Source: Thioalkalivibrio nitratireducens DSM 14787 (GTDB lineage: Bacteria > Pseudomonadota > Gammaproteobacteria > Ectothiorhodospirales > Ectothiorhodospiraceae). From it: a DNA stretch of 64,000 nt. The notes under the pieces were generated by a model. The model did not search any database, was not told where the DNA came from, and saw only the letters and a list, made by a program, of their open reading frames with translations. The position numbers and the translations under genes are program-made. Positions 1 to 9,033 of this stretch are shown here, piece after piece. The stretch spans positions 1,178,001 to 1,242,000 of the forward strand of contig NC_019902.2 of the NCBI RefSeq assembly GCF_000321415.2. Direction: 5' to 3'. The first letter of the stretch is position 1. Each line of letters opens with the position of its first letter.

Positions 1-491
1 AGCCGGGTGACCGCGAGCCTGCGTTCGCCGTGCACCTGGATCAGCGCCGCGGTGATCAGCCATGCCGAGACCAGCGAGTAGGCCCCGATCTGGATCGACT
101 GGTTGAAGAAGTACGTGGTGACCACGACGAAATAGGCCAGGAACAGGGTCACCACGAGATCCCGCCGGGACCGGATCTCCAGCAGTTTCAGCGCGACCAT
201 CACCAGCAGCAGCGCGGTGCCTGCCTGCTGTCCGAACAGGGTGCCGAATTCGGCCAGGGTCAATGCACCGCCGGCCAATACCAGCAGGGCCATCACCCAC
301 GGGGCGGGGATACGGGCGTTTCCGGCATGGATCGCCGCCCGCCAGAGCCACGCGCCGAGCACGAAGGCCGTGACCCAGCCCGGCTGTTCCCAGGCGTGCG
401 GAAGGGCGGCGACCGGAACCGCCGCGAGCGTGGCCCAGAGACCGAGCAGTTCCGTGCGCGATCCGGCCGGTCGAGTGAACGGGTGTTTCAC
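1..491 (-). CDS. TgpA-like transglutaminase, N-terminal part (DUF3488)
   Basis: This is the first ~163 codons of a protein that continues beyond base 1. It begins at a GTG at 491, which overlaps the stop of the upstream DUF58 gene (GTGA, 488-491). The visible part is a string of hydrophobic segments with short charged loops; the stretch GTLFGQQAGTALLLVMVAL followed by KLLEIRSRRDL is typical of the membrane N-terminus of DUF3488/TgpA proteins, which carry a transglutaminase-like domain further on. Gene order MoxR-DUF58-TgpA is a common bacterial cluster of uncertain function, so the assignment rests on both sequence and context. The catalytic domain lies outside the window. Confidence 0.8.
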   Translation of the reverse strand, partial: MKHPFTRPAGSRTELLGLWATLAAVPVAALPHAWEQPGWVTAFVLGAWLWRAAIHAGNARIPAPWVMALLVLAGGALTLAEFGTLFGQQAGTALLLVMVALKLLEIRSRRDLVVTLFLAYFVVVTTYFFNQSIQIGAYSLVSAWLITAALIQVHGERRLAVTR

Positions 492-1495
492 GCGGTGATT
501 CCGCCCGGGTGGCCGAACACCGCCAGCGCGCGCAGGCAGCGCTGCAGGTGTTCCGGCCCGGTGCCCGGACCCAGCGGCGCCGTTCCGGGCAGGCGGAGCC
601 CGAAGGATTCGTCGGCTGCATGGGCTTCCAGCACCAGGTGGCACAGCGCCGACAGCCGGTACTCAGGTTCGGAATCGGGGATCATCGTCCAGTCGAGCCA
701 GATCGGCCGGGCATCGGTGCTGCCCGAGTCGCGCACGAACAGACGGCCGGTGCGGGCGACGGCCTTCCAGACGATGCGGCCGGGGGCGTCTCCGGGCCGG
801 TATTCGCGGATGTCCTCGGGTGGCGCATCCGGAACGCGCAATGTCCCTTCGTGCGGCCCCATGGCCCCGTTGGATGCTGGCAACACGGTCGTCGGCTGCA
901 CGGGTTGCGGATAGACCAGGATCTCGGCATCCAGGCTGAGCCAGCTCCAGGCTTTCAGCAGCCCCAGTGGAAATCGCGTCGACAGCTGTTGCCGCGGGAG
1001 GCGATAAAGGCCCCGGGGACGTCGTTCGAGTGCCACGGCGACGTCCGTGGTGCCCAGGGCGCCAAGATGCGCGGGCAGGCCGCGGTGTTCCGCGACCGCC
1101 AGTTGCAGGGCCTCGCGGGAACGGCCGGAGGTTTCCTCGATGCGCAGCTCCAGTTCGGGCACCTGGCCGGCGAATACCGGCATGACGGGCAGCACGCTTA
1201 CGCGCAGGCCGAGCAAGTTACGGTGCGTGTACCACATCGCGTTGTGCCCGACGCCCGCGATCAGGAAGGTCAGCAGGAAGGCCATGTTGTTGGAATAGTT
1301 GATGGCTCCCAGCAGCATCACCAGCAGGACCGCCAGCAGCATGTAGCCATGCCGGGTGGGCAGAATGTACACGCGATCCCGGGTGATCGCCGCGCAACGG
1401 CCGTCGGCGCGATGGCGCCGGGTCACCCAGCGGACGAAATCCTCGCGCAGATGGCCGGGTGCCCGCGCGCGCCCGATCAGTCGACGGGCACGCAT
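488..1495 (-). CDS. DUF58 domain protein
   Basis: A 335-residue protein with two adjacent membrane segments at about residues 51-85 and a soluble C-terminal half. The core DUF58 signature is present near residues 228-258 (REYRPGDAPGRIVWKAVART), where family members usually show an RxYxPGDxxRxIxWKxxAR pattern. DUF58 proteins have a von Willebrand A-like fold and are encoded next to MoxR ATPases; their biochemical role is unsettled. The start at 1495 overlaps the 3' end of the MoxR gene by 19 bases, and the end overlaps the TgpA-like gene, so the three are probably one transcript. The exact start is not proven. Confidence 0.85.
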   Translation of the reverse strand: MRARRLIGRARAPGHLREDFVRWVTRRHRADGRCAAITRDRVYILPTRHGYMLLAVLLVMLLGAINYSNNMAFLLTFLIAGVGHNAMWYTHRNLLGLRVSVLPVMPVFAGQVPELELRIEETSGRSREALQLAVAEHRGLPAHLGALGTTDVAVALERRPRGLYRLPRQQLSTRFPLGLLKAWSWLSLDAEILVYPQPVQPTTVLPASNGAMGPHEGTLRVPDAPPEDIREYRPGDAPGRIVWKAVARTGRLFVRDSGSTDARPIWLDWTMIPDSEPEYRLSALCHLVLEAHAADESFGLRLPGTAPLGPGTGPEHLQRCLRALAVFGHPGGITA

Positions 1496-2409
1496 TCCAG
1501 CAGCCGGGACACGGTGGCCGCGCCCGGTTCGGCCTCGCGGGAGGCGATGCGGTGGATCGCTACCGGCGGCAGCACCGCACGCAGATCGTCGGGCGTGACG
1601 AATGCGCGGCCGTCGATCAGGGCATGGGCGCGAGCGGCCTGCAGCAAGCCGAGGCCGGCCCGGGGCGAAAGCCCGGTACGGAACTGTGCCGGATCGCGGC
1701 TTGCGCGGAGCAGTGCCTGCAGGTAATCGAGCAGCGCGGGACGTGCGGTGACCGCGGATACGGTGCGCTGCCAGTCCAGCAGTTCTGCCGGACCGATTTC
1801 TGCGGTGACCGGCGCCAGTGGGCCGGTGGTGGCCGAACCCTCGAGCAGCGCCCGCTCGGCGCTGGCCTCCGGGTAGCCGAGTTCGATGCTCATCAGGAAA
1901 CGGTCCAGTTGGGACTCGGGCAGCGGATGGGTGCCGATCTGCTCGGCCGGATTTTGCGTCGCGATCACGAAGAAGGGTTTCGGCAAGAGGTGGGTACGTC
2001 CGTCCACGCTGACCTGCCGCTCCTGCATCGCTTCGAGCAGCGCGCTCTGTGTCTTCGGTGGCGCGCGGTTGACCTCGTCTGCCAGCAGCACCTGCGCGAA
2101 AATCGGACCCGGATGGAAGTCGAAGCGGGAATGGGCCTGGTCGAAGACCGAGACCCCGACGACGTCACCGGGCAGCAGATCGCTGGTAAACTGGATCCGG
2201 TGGTAGTCCAGCCCCAGAACCTGGGCCAGCGCGTGGGCCAGCGTCGTCTTGCCGACTCCGGGCCGGTCCTCGATCAGCAGATGACCGTTGGCCAGCAGGC
2301 AGACCAGGGCGAGGCGCACCGCCTCCGGCTTGCCGAGCAGTGCGCGGTTCAGCGAGTCTTCGACGCGTTGCAGAGCGTGCCGATCCAGTTCCGGCGCGGG
2401 TCGGTTCAT
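1477..2409 (-). CDS. MoxR family AAA+ ATPase
   Basis: A 310-residue AAA+ ATPase of the MoxR family, thought to act as a chaperone-like partner for VWA/DUF58 proteins. Walker A (EDRPGVGKTT, about residues 47-56), the Walker B and MoxR-specific LLADEVNRAPPKTQSALLEA, and sensor FVIATQNPAEQIGTHPLPES are all intact. The start at 2409 was preferred over an upstream in-frame codon at 2466 because GAGGAA lies seven bases before this ATG and the homologous region begins here. It is the first gene of the minus-strand MoxR-DUF58-TgpA operon and is divergent from the MCE transporter operon. Confidence 0.92.
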   Translation of the reverse strand: MNRPAPELDRHALQRVEDSLNRALLGKPEAVRLALVCLLANGHLLIEDRPGVGKTTLAHALAQVLGLDYHRIQFTSDLLPGDVVGVSVFDQAHSRFDFHPGPIFAQVLLADEVNRAPPKTQSALLEAMQERQVSVDGRTHLLPKPFFVIATQNPAEQIGTHPLPESQLDRFLMSIELGYPEASAERALLEGSATTGPLAPVTAEIGPAELLDWQRTVSAVTARPALLDYLQALLRASRDPAQFRTGLSPRAGLGLLQAARAHALIDGRAFVTPDDLRAVLPPVAIHRIASREAEPGAATVSRLLECVPVD

Positions 2410-2515
2410 GCGGATTCCTCGGGGCTCCTGCCTGTTGAGTCGGATTCGCGGCACGGGTTCCGGCAATCCCGGGCCGGGAGCGCCATTATGAACGGTTGAT
2501 CCCCGGAAGCGAGCG

Positions 2516-3658
2516 ATGCCCAGGCCCGAACCCGATCCGAACCCGAATCTGCGTTACCGCGTCGAGCCGGGCCCGCCTGCCCGGATCGCCTTCGCCGGGC
2601 GGATGGATGCTTACAGCGTCGGCCCGCTCTGGGAGAGCGTGCTGCGCGAGACGGCCGGTCTTGCTGCCCGGGGCGGCCTCTTGGTCGACCTGTCGGAAGT
2701 ACGCTATTGCGATGGTGCCGGGGCCGCGTTGCTGTTCAGCGTGGAGAACCTGGGGGCGGAGCATGGTGTGGACGTCAGGATGGAAGGCCTCGACGGCGCG
2801 ATCGAGGGGCACCTTCGCCCCTACCGCGAAGCTGCGGCGACACGTTCGGCCCGTAGCGTGGTTGAGCGTCCCTGGACCCAGCGCCTGCGCGGGTACGTGG
2901 CCGCGGTGGGGCACGAGATCCACGAGCAGGTCGCGTTCATCGGCGAGTACAGCCGGGCGCTTACGCTCGCGGCCCTGAAGCCGAACCGGGTCCGTTGGGG
3001 CGATACGCTGAAGGTGGCCGAGGCTGCGGGCTTTCAGGCGCTTCCGATCGTTTCCCTGATCGCGTTCCTGCTCGGCGTGATCCTCGCGTTCCAATCCGCG
3101 ATCGCGATGAGCCAGTTCGGCGCGCAGATCTTCGTGGCCGATCTCGTCGCGATCTCGCTGCTGCGCGAACTCGGACCGCTGATGATGGCGATCCTGCTCG
3201 CCGGGCGCTCGGGGGCCGCGTTTGCCGCCGAGATCGGGACCATGAAAGTAAACGAGGAGATCAATGCGCTGAGGACCATGGGGCTGGACCCGGTGCGTTT
3301 CCTGGTCGTGCCGCGGATCCTCGCCGGGGTCTTCGTCGCGCCGCTGCTCACGCTCTATGCCAACCTGATCGGGCTGATCGGCGCGGCGCTGGTGATGCGC
3401 GGCTTCGGGATCCCCTGGGTGGCATTCTTCAATCAGGTCAGCGGTGCCGTGACCCTGACCGACCTGGCCTCCGGCCTGTTCAAGGCCGCGGTCTTTGGGC
3501 TGCTGGTCGCCAGTGTCGGCTGCCTGCGCGGCCTGCAGACGGGCAACGGCGCCGCAGCGGTCGGACGGTCGACGACCAGCGCGGTGGTCAGCGCGATCAT
3601 CCTGATCGTGGTCGCCGACGGGCTGTTCGCGGTGCTGTTCTACCATTTCGGGATCTGA
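2516..3658 (+). CDS. STAS-MlaE fusion, ABC transporter permease
   Basis: A 380-residue protein with two parts. Residues ~10-100 form a STAS domain (VDLSEVRYCDGAGAALLFS resembles the conserved STAS helix-strand with its Asp/Gly loop). Residues ~130-380 are an MlaE-type permease (FQSAIAMSQFGAQIFVADLV; LLRELGPLMMAILLAGRSG; EINALRTMGLDPVRFLVVPR) with about five to six membrane helices. MlaE permeases move phospholipid between inner and outer membranes. In E. coli the STAS protein MlaB is a separate subunit; here it is fused, as in a known subclass. It leads a tight operon with an ATPase, an MCE protein and a lipoprotein. Confidence 0.92.
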   Translation: MPRPEPDPNPNLRYRVEPGPPARIAFAGRMDAYSVGPLWESVLRETAGLAARGGLLVDLSEVRYCDGAGAALLFSVENLGAEHGVDVRMEGLDGAIEGHLRPYREAAATRSARSVVERPWTQRLRGYVAAVGHEIHEQVAFIGEYSRALTLAALKPNRVRWGDTLKVAEAAGFQALPIVSLIAFLLGVILAFQSAIAMSQFGAQIFVADLVAISLLRELGPLMMAILLAGRSGAAFAAEIGTMKVNEEINALRTMGLDPVRFLVVPRILAGVFVAPLLTLYANLIGLIGAALVMRGFGIPWVAFFNQVSGAVTLTDLASGLFKAAVFGLLVASVGCLRGLQTGNGAAAVGRSTTSAVVSAIILIVVADGLFAVLFYHFGI

Positions 3659-3660
3659 CC

Positions 3661-4434
3661 ATGGCGGACCGGGGCGATGCGATCATTCTGGTAGAGGGAC
3701 TGACCATGGGTTTCGGTTCCATGGTGATCATGCAGGAACTCAATTTCAGCGTGCGCCGCGGCGAGATTTTCGTGATTCTCGGCGGTTCCGGCAGCGGCAA
3801 GAGCACCCTGCTCAAGCACATGATCGGTCTCTATCAACCGCTGGCGGGCCGGATTCTGATCGCCGGTGCCGACATGGGCCGCGCCGACGGGGGCGAGCGC
3901 GAAGCGATCCTGCGGCAGGTCGGCGTGATGTACCAGATGGGGGCGCTGTTCGGGTCGATGAACCTGCTGGAGAACGTGCGCCTGCCGCTGGAGGTGCATA
4001 CCCGGCTGCCGCTGGCCGCGATGAACCGGATTGCCCGGGCCAAGCTCCAGCTGGTCGGCCTTGCCGCCTACAGCGATTTCATGCCGTCGGAGATCAGCGG
4101 CGGCATGCAGAAGCGGGCCGCGATCGCGCGCGCGATGGCACTGGACCCGGAGATCCTGTTCCTCGACGAACCCTCGGCCGGGCTGGATCCGATCACGTCG
4201 GCGGAGCTCGATGTCCTGATCCGCCGTTTGGCCTCGAGCCAGGGCATGACGCTGGTGGTGGTCACGCACGAACTCCCCAGCATTTTTGCGATCGCCGACC
4301 GGGTCATTATGCTGGATGCGGCGACGCGGTCGATCGTGGCAGAGGGTGATCCCCGGGCCTTGCGCGACACCAGCACGCATCCCTGGGTACGGCGGTTCCT
4401 GCGGCGGGCGGAAACGGAGGAGTCATCAGCATGA
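3661..4434 (+). CDS. MlaF-like ABC transporter ATP-binding protein
   Basis: A 257-residue ABC ATPase with Walker A at residues 41-49 (GGSGSGKST), signature SGGMQKRAAIARAMALDP, and Walker B/D-loop ILFLDEPSAGLDP. The SGGMQ form of the signature and the length are typical of the MlaF (Ttg2A) group that powers MCE-type lipid transport. It starts two bases after the permease stop and its end overlaps the MCE gene by four bases (ATGA), so coupled translation is likely. Expected location is the cytoplasmic face of the inner membrane. Confidence 0.94.
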   Translation: MADRGDAIILVEGLTMGFGSMVIMQELNFSVRRGEIFVILGGSGSGKSTLLKHMIGLYQPLAGRILIAGADMGRADGGEREAILRQVGVMYQMGALFGSMNLLENVRLPLEVHTRLPLAAMNRIARAKLQLVGLAAYSDFMPSEISGGMQKRAAIARAMALDPEILFLDEPSAGLDPITSAELDVLIRRLASSQGMTLVVVTHELPSIFAIADRVIMLDAATRSIVAEGDPRALRDTSTHPWVRRFLRRAETEESSA

Positions 4435-5447
4435 GTGCCGTACAGCATTTCCGGCTCGGCCTGTTCATACTCGGCGCCATCGGCACGCTGATCGTGATCC
4501 TGGTGGTGATGGGAACGGGAAACCTGCTGCGGCCCACGATCGAGATGGAGACCTATATCGACGGTTCGGTGCAGGGGCTGGATGTCGGTGCCCCGATCAA
4601 GTTTCGTGGCGTGACCATCGGCGAGGTCACGCGGCTGGGTTTTACCTCGGTGGCGTACGAGCAGCAGGTGTCGCCGGTGGAGCGCAAGCGCTACGTGCTG
4701 GTGGAAGGCAGGCTCCGGCCCGACCGGTTTGCGTCCACGACCCGGGAAACGCTGTTCAGCGAGAATGTGCTCGAACCCTTCATTGAATCCGGCTTGCGCG
4801 TGCGCATGGCCGCACAGGGCATTACCGGGATCAATTACCTCGAACTGGACTTCCTGGATCCTGCAACCCACCCGCTGCTGCCGATCGCCTGGGAGCCACA
4901 CGGCGTCTATATTCCGTCTGCACCCAGCATCGCATTGCAGTTCCTGGAGTACGCGGAGAACGTTCTGCGCCGGATCGACCTGCTCGATATCGAGGGCATG
5001 GTGGACGGCACCATCTCCGCATTGCATGCCCTGGAACGGACGGTGGCGGACCTGGATACGCGGGCCCTGACCCGGCATGCGGAGGATCTGGCCGGCCACC
5101 TGCGGGCAACGGTGGAGCAGAGCCGCCAAGTCCTGGTTGCGGCGGAACGCCTGCTGCAGGATCCGGACGTCGCCGCGCTCCCGGGCGAGACCCGGAGCAC
5201 GCTGCGTTCGCTGCGCGAGGCTGTGGAGCGGGCCGATATCGGCAGCCTGGCGGCCCAGATCGAGGCGGTCGTGGCGCGCCTGGACCGGGGGCTGGACTCC
5301 AACGAGCAGAAGCTGGAGGCGACCCTGAGCGACCTGCAGGCGGTTACCACGGGGCTGCGTTCGCTGACCGAGGACGCGCGGCGCAATCCGGCTGGAACGA
5401 TCTTCGGTGGCCCCCCGCCCCGCAGTGCGATCGAAAGGAGTCCATGA
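4431..5447 (+). CDS. MCE/MlaD family substrate-binding protein
   Basis: A 338-residue protein with one N-terminal membrane anchor (about residues 8-28) followed by a single MCE/MlaD domain (YIDGSVQGLDVGAPIKFRGV, about residues 42-61) and a long C-terminal region predicted to be helical and coiled coil. MCE proteins form hexameric periplasmic rings that bind phospholipid. It is longer than E. coli MlaD (183 aa) and more like the single-MCE proteins of the Ttg2/PqiB-related transporters found with an ABC_trans_aux lipoprotein, which is the next gene here. Confidence 0.92.
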   Translation: MSAVQHFRLGLFILGAIGTLIVILVVMGTGNLLRPTIEMETYIDGSVQGLDVGAPIKFRGVTIGEVTRLGFTSVAYEQQVSPVERKRYVLVEGRLRPDRFASTTRETLFSENVLEPFIESGLRVRMAAQGITGINYLELDFLDPATHPLLPIAWEPHGVYIPSAPSIALQFLEYAENVLRRIDLLDIEGMVDGTISALHALERTVADLDTRALTRHAEDLAGHLRATVEQSRQVLVAAERLLQDPDVAALPGETRSTLRSLREAVERADIGSLAAQIEAVVARLDRGLDSNEQKLEATLSDLQAVTTGLRSLTEDARRNPAGTIFGGPPPRSAIERSP

Positions 5448-5448
5448 G

Positions 5449-6051
5449 ATGACCGGACGCTGGTTTCGCCTTCCCGCGATCCTGTGGCTGACCCTTGCGG
5501 CGGCGGGGTGCACCCTGCTGCCCGAGCAGCCGGCCGTCGACCGCGCGTGGTTCCTGCTGGAGGTTCCCGACCCCGCACCGGTCGAACGCGCGCCGGTGCT
5601 AGTCGAACTGGGATCGGTGCGCATTGCGCCGGCAGTGGCCGGCAAGGGGCTGGTCTACCGCCTCGGACCGTACCGGTACGAGTCGGACTTTTACAACGAA
5701 TGGTTTCTGAGTCCGCGCGAGCATTTCGAGCAGATCCTGCGGGAACGCTGGACCCAGGCCGGCGCTCCGGTAACCCTGGTCACCGATGCCCGCGCGGATC
5801 CGCGGGCCCTGCAGGTCGACGTGCTGGTCACTGCGCTGCACGGAGATCTGGAAGGCAGTGGTACAGGAACGGCCCGCGCGGGCCTGCGCGTATTCGTGCA
5901 GGGCCGTACCGACAGCAAGCTCTGGGATCTGGAGCAGCCGGTGGTTCTGGCGACACGGTCACCGGAGGCCTTGGTGGCGGCGCTGTCGTCGGCGATGGGC
6001 GCGCTGCTGGGAGACCTCGAGCGCCAACTGGCGCAGCAGGTCGGCAACTGA
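5449..6051 (+). CDS. ABC-type transport auxiliary lipoprotein (PqiC-like)
   Basis: A 200-residue lipoprotein. The N-terminus is a signal peptide ending in a lipobox (LAAAGC, Cys at residue 21), which should give outer-membrane or periplasm-facing anchoring. The body (FYNEWFLSPREHFEQILRER and the later hydrophobic strands) fits the ABC_trans_aux/PqiC family that works with MCE proteins. The start at 5449 has AAGGAG about eight bases upstream and lies one base after the MCE stop. It is the last transport gene of the operon; tadA follows after 11 bases. Confidence 0.88.
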   Translation: MTGRWFRLPAILWLTLAAAGCTLLPEQPAVDRAWFLLEVPDPAPVERAPVLVELGSVRIAPAVAGKGLVYRLGPYRYESDFYNEWFLSPREHFEQILRERWTQAGAPVTLVTDARADPRALQVDVLVTALHGDLEGSGTGTARAGLRVFVQGRTDSKLWDLEQPVVLATRSPEALVAALSSAMGALLGDLERQLAQQVGN

Positions 6052-6062
6052 GCCCGGATCGC

Positions 6063-6548
6063 ATGTCCGAAACCGGTACTTGCCCGGCAGACGCCGGCAC
6101 GGATCGTGACTGGATGGCGCTGGCGCTGCAGGAAGCAGAGGCCGGTGCGCGCGCCGGCGAGGTGCCGGTGGGCGCGGTATTGGTGCAGGACGGCGTATGC
6201 CTGGCGCGGACCCACAATGCCCCGATCGCTCGACACGACCCCACCGCGCATGCCGAGATCCGCGTGATCCGCCAGGCGGCGCGGATCCTGGGCAATTACC
6301 GGCTGCCGGGAACGACGCTGTACGTAACCCTGGAACCCTGCCCGATGTGTGTCGGGGCGATGATCCATGCGCGCATCGCGCGCCTGGTGTTCGGCGCTCC
6401 GGATCCGCGGACCGGGGCCGCGGGCAGTGCGTTGGATCTGGTCTCGCACCCGTCGCACAACCACCGTATCGCGGTCACCGGGGGTGTGCTGGCCGAGCAG
6501 GCCGGGGAACAGCTTCGGGCATTCTTCCGGGAACGCCGGCGCACTTGA
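6063..6548 (+). CDS. tadA: tRNA-specific adenosine deaminase TadA
   Basis: A 161-residue deaminase that converts adenosine 34 to inosine in tRNA-Arg(ACG). The zinc and catalytic motifs are visible: TAHAEIRV (the catalytic Glu follows the His ligand by one residue) and PCPMCVGAM (two Cys ligands). The length matches the family. The start at 6063 is 11 bases after the lipoprotein stop, so it is probably co-transcribed with the lipid transport operon although it is functionally unrelated. Confidence 0.95.
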   Translation: MSETGTCPADAGTDRDWMALALQEAEAGARAGEVPVGAVLVQDGVCLARTHNAPIARHDPTAHAEIRVIRQAARILGNYRLPGTTLYVTLEPCPMCVGAMIHARIARLVFGAPDPRTGAAGSALDLVSHPSHNHRIAVTGGVLAEQAGEQLRAFFRERRRT

Positions 6549-6588
6549 GCGGCGATGGCACGCACGCGTGTTGTCCGGGGCACCCGGT

Positions 6589-8049
6589 TCAGAGGGCGAG
6601 GGGTACGTTCAGGTAGATCGGGCTGCGCTCCGGGCGGTCGTTCGGCGTCGGGAAGAGGTGCACCAGCCAGTCATAGTAGCTGCGGATGTTCTGCACATAA
6701 GTAACGGGTTCCCAGCCCCGGGCATAGCCGTGGCGAGTCTGCTCATGCCATTCGCGCTGAGCGAGTTTCGGCAGCCAGGTCATCACGTCCAGCCAGAGAT
6801 CCGGGTCGCCGCCACCGCGTTTGGTCAGACGCCGGGCGTCCAGCAGGTGACCCAGGCCGACGTTGTAAGCCGCCAATGCCATCCAGGTACGGTCCGGTTC
6901 CTTGATGCTGTCGGGCAGGCGGTTCAGCATCTGCAGCACATAGCGGGTGCCTCCATCGACGCTTTGCTGCGGGTCGGTGCGGTCGGTGACCCCCAGCGAT
7001 CCGGCCGTTGCCTGGGTCAGCATCATCAGGCCGCGCACTCCCGTCGGGGAGACGGCATCCGGATCCCACAGCGATTCCTGGTAACTGACCGCGGCGAGGA
7101 AACGCCAGTCGAGGCCGTAGTCCTGCGCCACCTGCCGGAACAGCGGTTTCAGTGAGCCTAGCCGGTCCTCGACGAAACGGGAGAAAGTGATCACGTCGAC
7201 CAGTCCGTGCACGTCCAGGTGCCCGAAAAATCGGTCGAACAGGAGTTCGAATTCGCGGTCGCTGCGCAGTTCGTCGAGGTGCGCGTGGGCGGCGTCGATC
7301 AGGCTCCGGTCGTAGCCCGTCGGAAACAGCCAGACCACGGAGAACCGCGCGGGGAACTCGAACGCCGAACGCAGCTCGGGGTGGATGCGCCGCAGACGGC
7401 TCAGCTCGATGGATGTGAGTACCGCGTAATCCAGGAAGCCCGACTGCAGCGCCGGCACCAGTTCGGATCCGTCGGCATACTGGATGAGTTCGGGCCGCGG
7501 GTGTCCGCTCGTGCCCAGCAAGTCGTCGGGCAGTGCGAGGGTGGAGGTTACGCCGATGCGTGACCGCGCCGGTAGGTCCGCGGCAGAGCTGATGTTTCGC
7601 GCCCGCCCGTTCCAGTACACGAGGTTCTTTTCGATCGGCAGGATTTCGGGGCCGACCTCGATCCCGGCATCGCCGTTCGGCGCAACCAGGAATCCTGCCG
7701 CGATATCGACGCGACGCGCACGGAGCAGTCGATAGGCCTCGTGTGGCCCGGCCACGGGCCGGATCTGCAGCCGTGCGCCGATACGCCGGGCGAGGCCGCG
7801 TACCAGCACGTGTTCGAATTGATCCGCGCGGGCGCTCAAGTCGATGGAGGTATGGTCGTGGGGATGGCTGACCAGCGCGACCCGGAGTTCCTGTTTGAAC
7901 AGTGCGAGATTCAGCGCCGAAGGCTTGTGGTGCCAGGCCCAGACGCCGATCACCGTCAGCAGCACGGCAAACACGCCGATCTCGATCCGACGGATCAGCG
8001 AATTTCGGGGACGAAGGGTCGGGTGCCAGCGCATCAGGCTACAGAGCAT
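6589..8049 (-). CDS. mltF: Membrane-bound lytic murein transglycosylase F
   Basis: A 486-residue protein that cleaves peptidoglycan glycan strands with formation of a 1,6-anhydro end. It has an N-terminal signal/anchor (about residues 24-42), a periplasmic solute-binding-like domain (about 55-285) and a C-terminal lysozyme-like domain (about 300-470). The catalytic glutamate sits in SYQESLWDPDAVSPTGVRGL, followed by the AYNVGLGHLLDA motif of family 1 transglycosylases. This two-domain order is specific to MltF. The first Met is accepted for lack of a better one; the true start could be a few codons downstream (Met6). Confidence 0.93.
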   Translation of the reverse strand: MLCSLMRWHPTLRPRNSLIRRIEIGVFAVLLTVIGVWAWHHKPSALNLALFKQELRVALVSHPHDHTSIDLSARADQFEHVLVRGLARRIGARLQIRPVAGPHEAYRLLRARRVDIAAGFLVAPNGDAGIEVGPEILPIEKNLVYWNGRARNISSAADLPARSRIGVTSTLALPDDLLGTSGHPRPELIQYADGSELVPALQSGFLDYAVLTSIELSRLRRIHPELRSAFEFPARFSVVWLFPTGYDRSLIDAAHAHLDELRSDREFELLFDRFFGHLDVHGLVDVITFSRFVEDRLGSLKPLFRQVAQDYGLDWRFLAAVSYQESLWDPDAVSPTGVRGLMMLTQATAGSLGVTDRTDPQQSVDGGTRYVLQMLNRLPDSIKEPDRTWMALAAYNVGLGHLLDARRLTKRGGGDPDLWLDVMTWLPKLAQREWHEQTRHGYARGWEPVTYVQNIRSYYDWLVHLFPTPNDRPERSPIYLNVPLAL

Positions 8050-8201
8050 AGCCGTTGCGTGGCGGGTGCGTCAGCAGGAGGGGGCGCATTGGTGACGGCC
8101 GGCCGAGAACGGGCAACGCCTCACCGCATTGTAGACGGAGAGGGGGTCCCGGATCGGGCGAAAAGCGTTTCGGGCCCGGGTGCGGGCCCCTCCAGCAGAG
8201 C

Positions 8202-8948
8202 TCAGAAACTCATGAACAGCCCGCCATTCAGCTCGTAGTTCGCGCCGGTGATATAGCCCGCGCGGTCGTCGCAGAGCACGCCGACCAGGTACGCGACCTC
8301 ATCTGGTTCGCCCATTCGGGCCATCGGTACCTGGGCGATGATCTGCTGGCGCACTTCCTCGGCAATGGCCTGCGTCATCTCGGTGGCGATGTACCCCGGC
8401 GAAACGGTGTTCACGGTCACGCCCTTACGCGCTACCTCCTGCGCCAGCGCCATCGTGAAGCCATGGGCGCCGGCCTTCGCCGCGGAGTAGTTGGTCTGGC
8501 CGAATTGACCACGCTGGCCGTTCACCGACGAGATGTTCACGATACGGCCCCAGCCGCGCTCCATCATGCCGTCGACGACCTGCCGGGTCACGTTGAACAG
8601 GCTGTCCAGGTTGGTGCTGATCACGGCCCGCCACTGGTCGGGTTCCATCTTGCGGAAGGTCTTGTCGCGGGTGATTCCGGCGCAGTTGATCAGGACGTCG
8701 ATCGGACCCACGCGGGTCTCGATGTCCCGGACCATCTGTTGCGAGTCCTCGAAAGACGATACGTCGCCCGAAGCGATCTCGAACTTCAGGCCCTCGGCAT
8801 GCTGCTTCTGCTGCCATTGTTCGGCCAGATCTTTCTCGGCCGGATAGTAGCCCGCGACGACCCGGAATCCCTTCGCGGCCAGTTCCCTGCAGATCGCGGA
8901 ACCGATGCCCCCGATGCCCCCGGTGACCAACGCTGTGCGTGCTGCCAT
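8202..8948 (-). CDS. phaB: Acetoacetyl-CoA reductase
   Basis: A 248-residue short-chain dehydrogenase that reduces acetoacetyl-CoA to (R)-3-hydroxybutyryl-CoA, the PHB monomer. The cofactor loop GGIGGIGSA, the NISSVNGQRGQFGQTNYSAAK segment with catalytic Ser, Tyr and Lys, and the C-terminal GANYELNGGLFMSF agree with PhaB. It lies 85 bases downstream of the phasin gene on the same strand and within a full PHA gene set, which supports this over the related FabG. Two AGG/GGA-like stretches precede the ATG (GGAGGATGC). Confidence 0.95.
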   Translation of the reverse strand: MAARTALVTGGIGGIGSAICRELAAKGFRVVAGYYPAEKDLAEQWQQKQHAEGLKFEIASGDVSSFEDSQQMVRDIETRVGPIDVLINCAGITRDKTFRKMEPDQWRAVISTNLDSLFNVTRQVVDGMMERGWGRIVNISSVNGQRGQFGQTNYSAAKAGAHGFTMALAQEVARKGVTVNTVSPGYIATEMTQAIAEEVRQQIIAQVPMARMGEPDEVAYLVGVLCDDRAGYITGANYELNGGLFMSF

Positions 8949-9033
8949 GCATCCTCCGTAAAGGGCCCGGCGCAGCTGCCGGCGCAGGCCTGTAAAGCCT
9001 CGCGGCGGCAGCGCTGGGCCGTCTGGTTTGCGT

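Noticed and set aside
2486-3646. A 386-codon minus-strand open frame opposite the STAS-MlaE gene
   Set aside because: Antisense shadow; charged, low-complexity translation and no ribosome-binding site.
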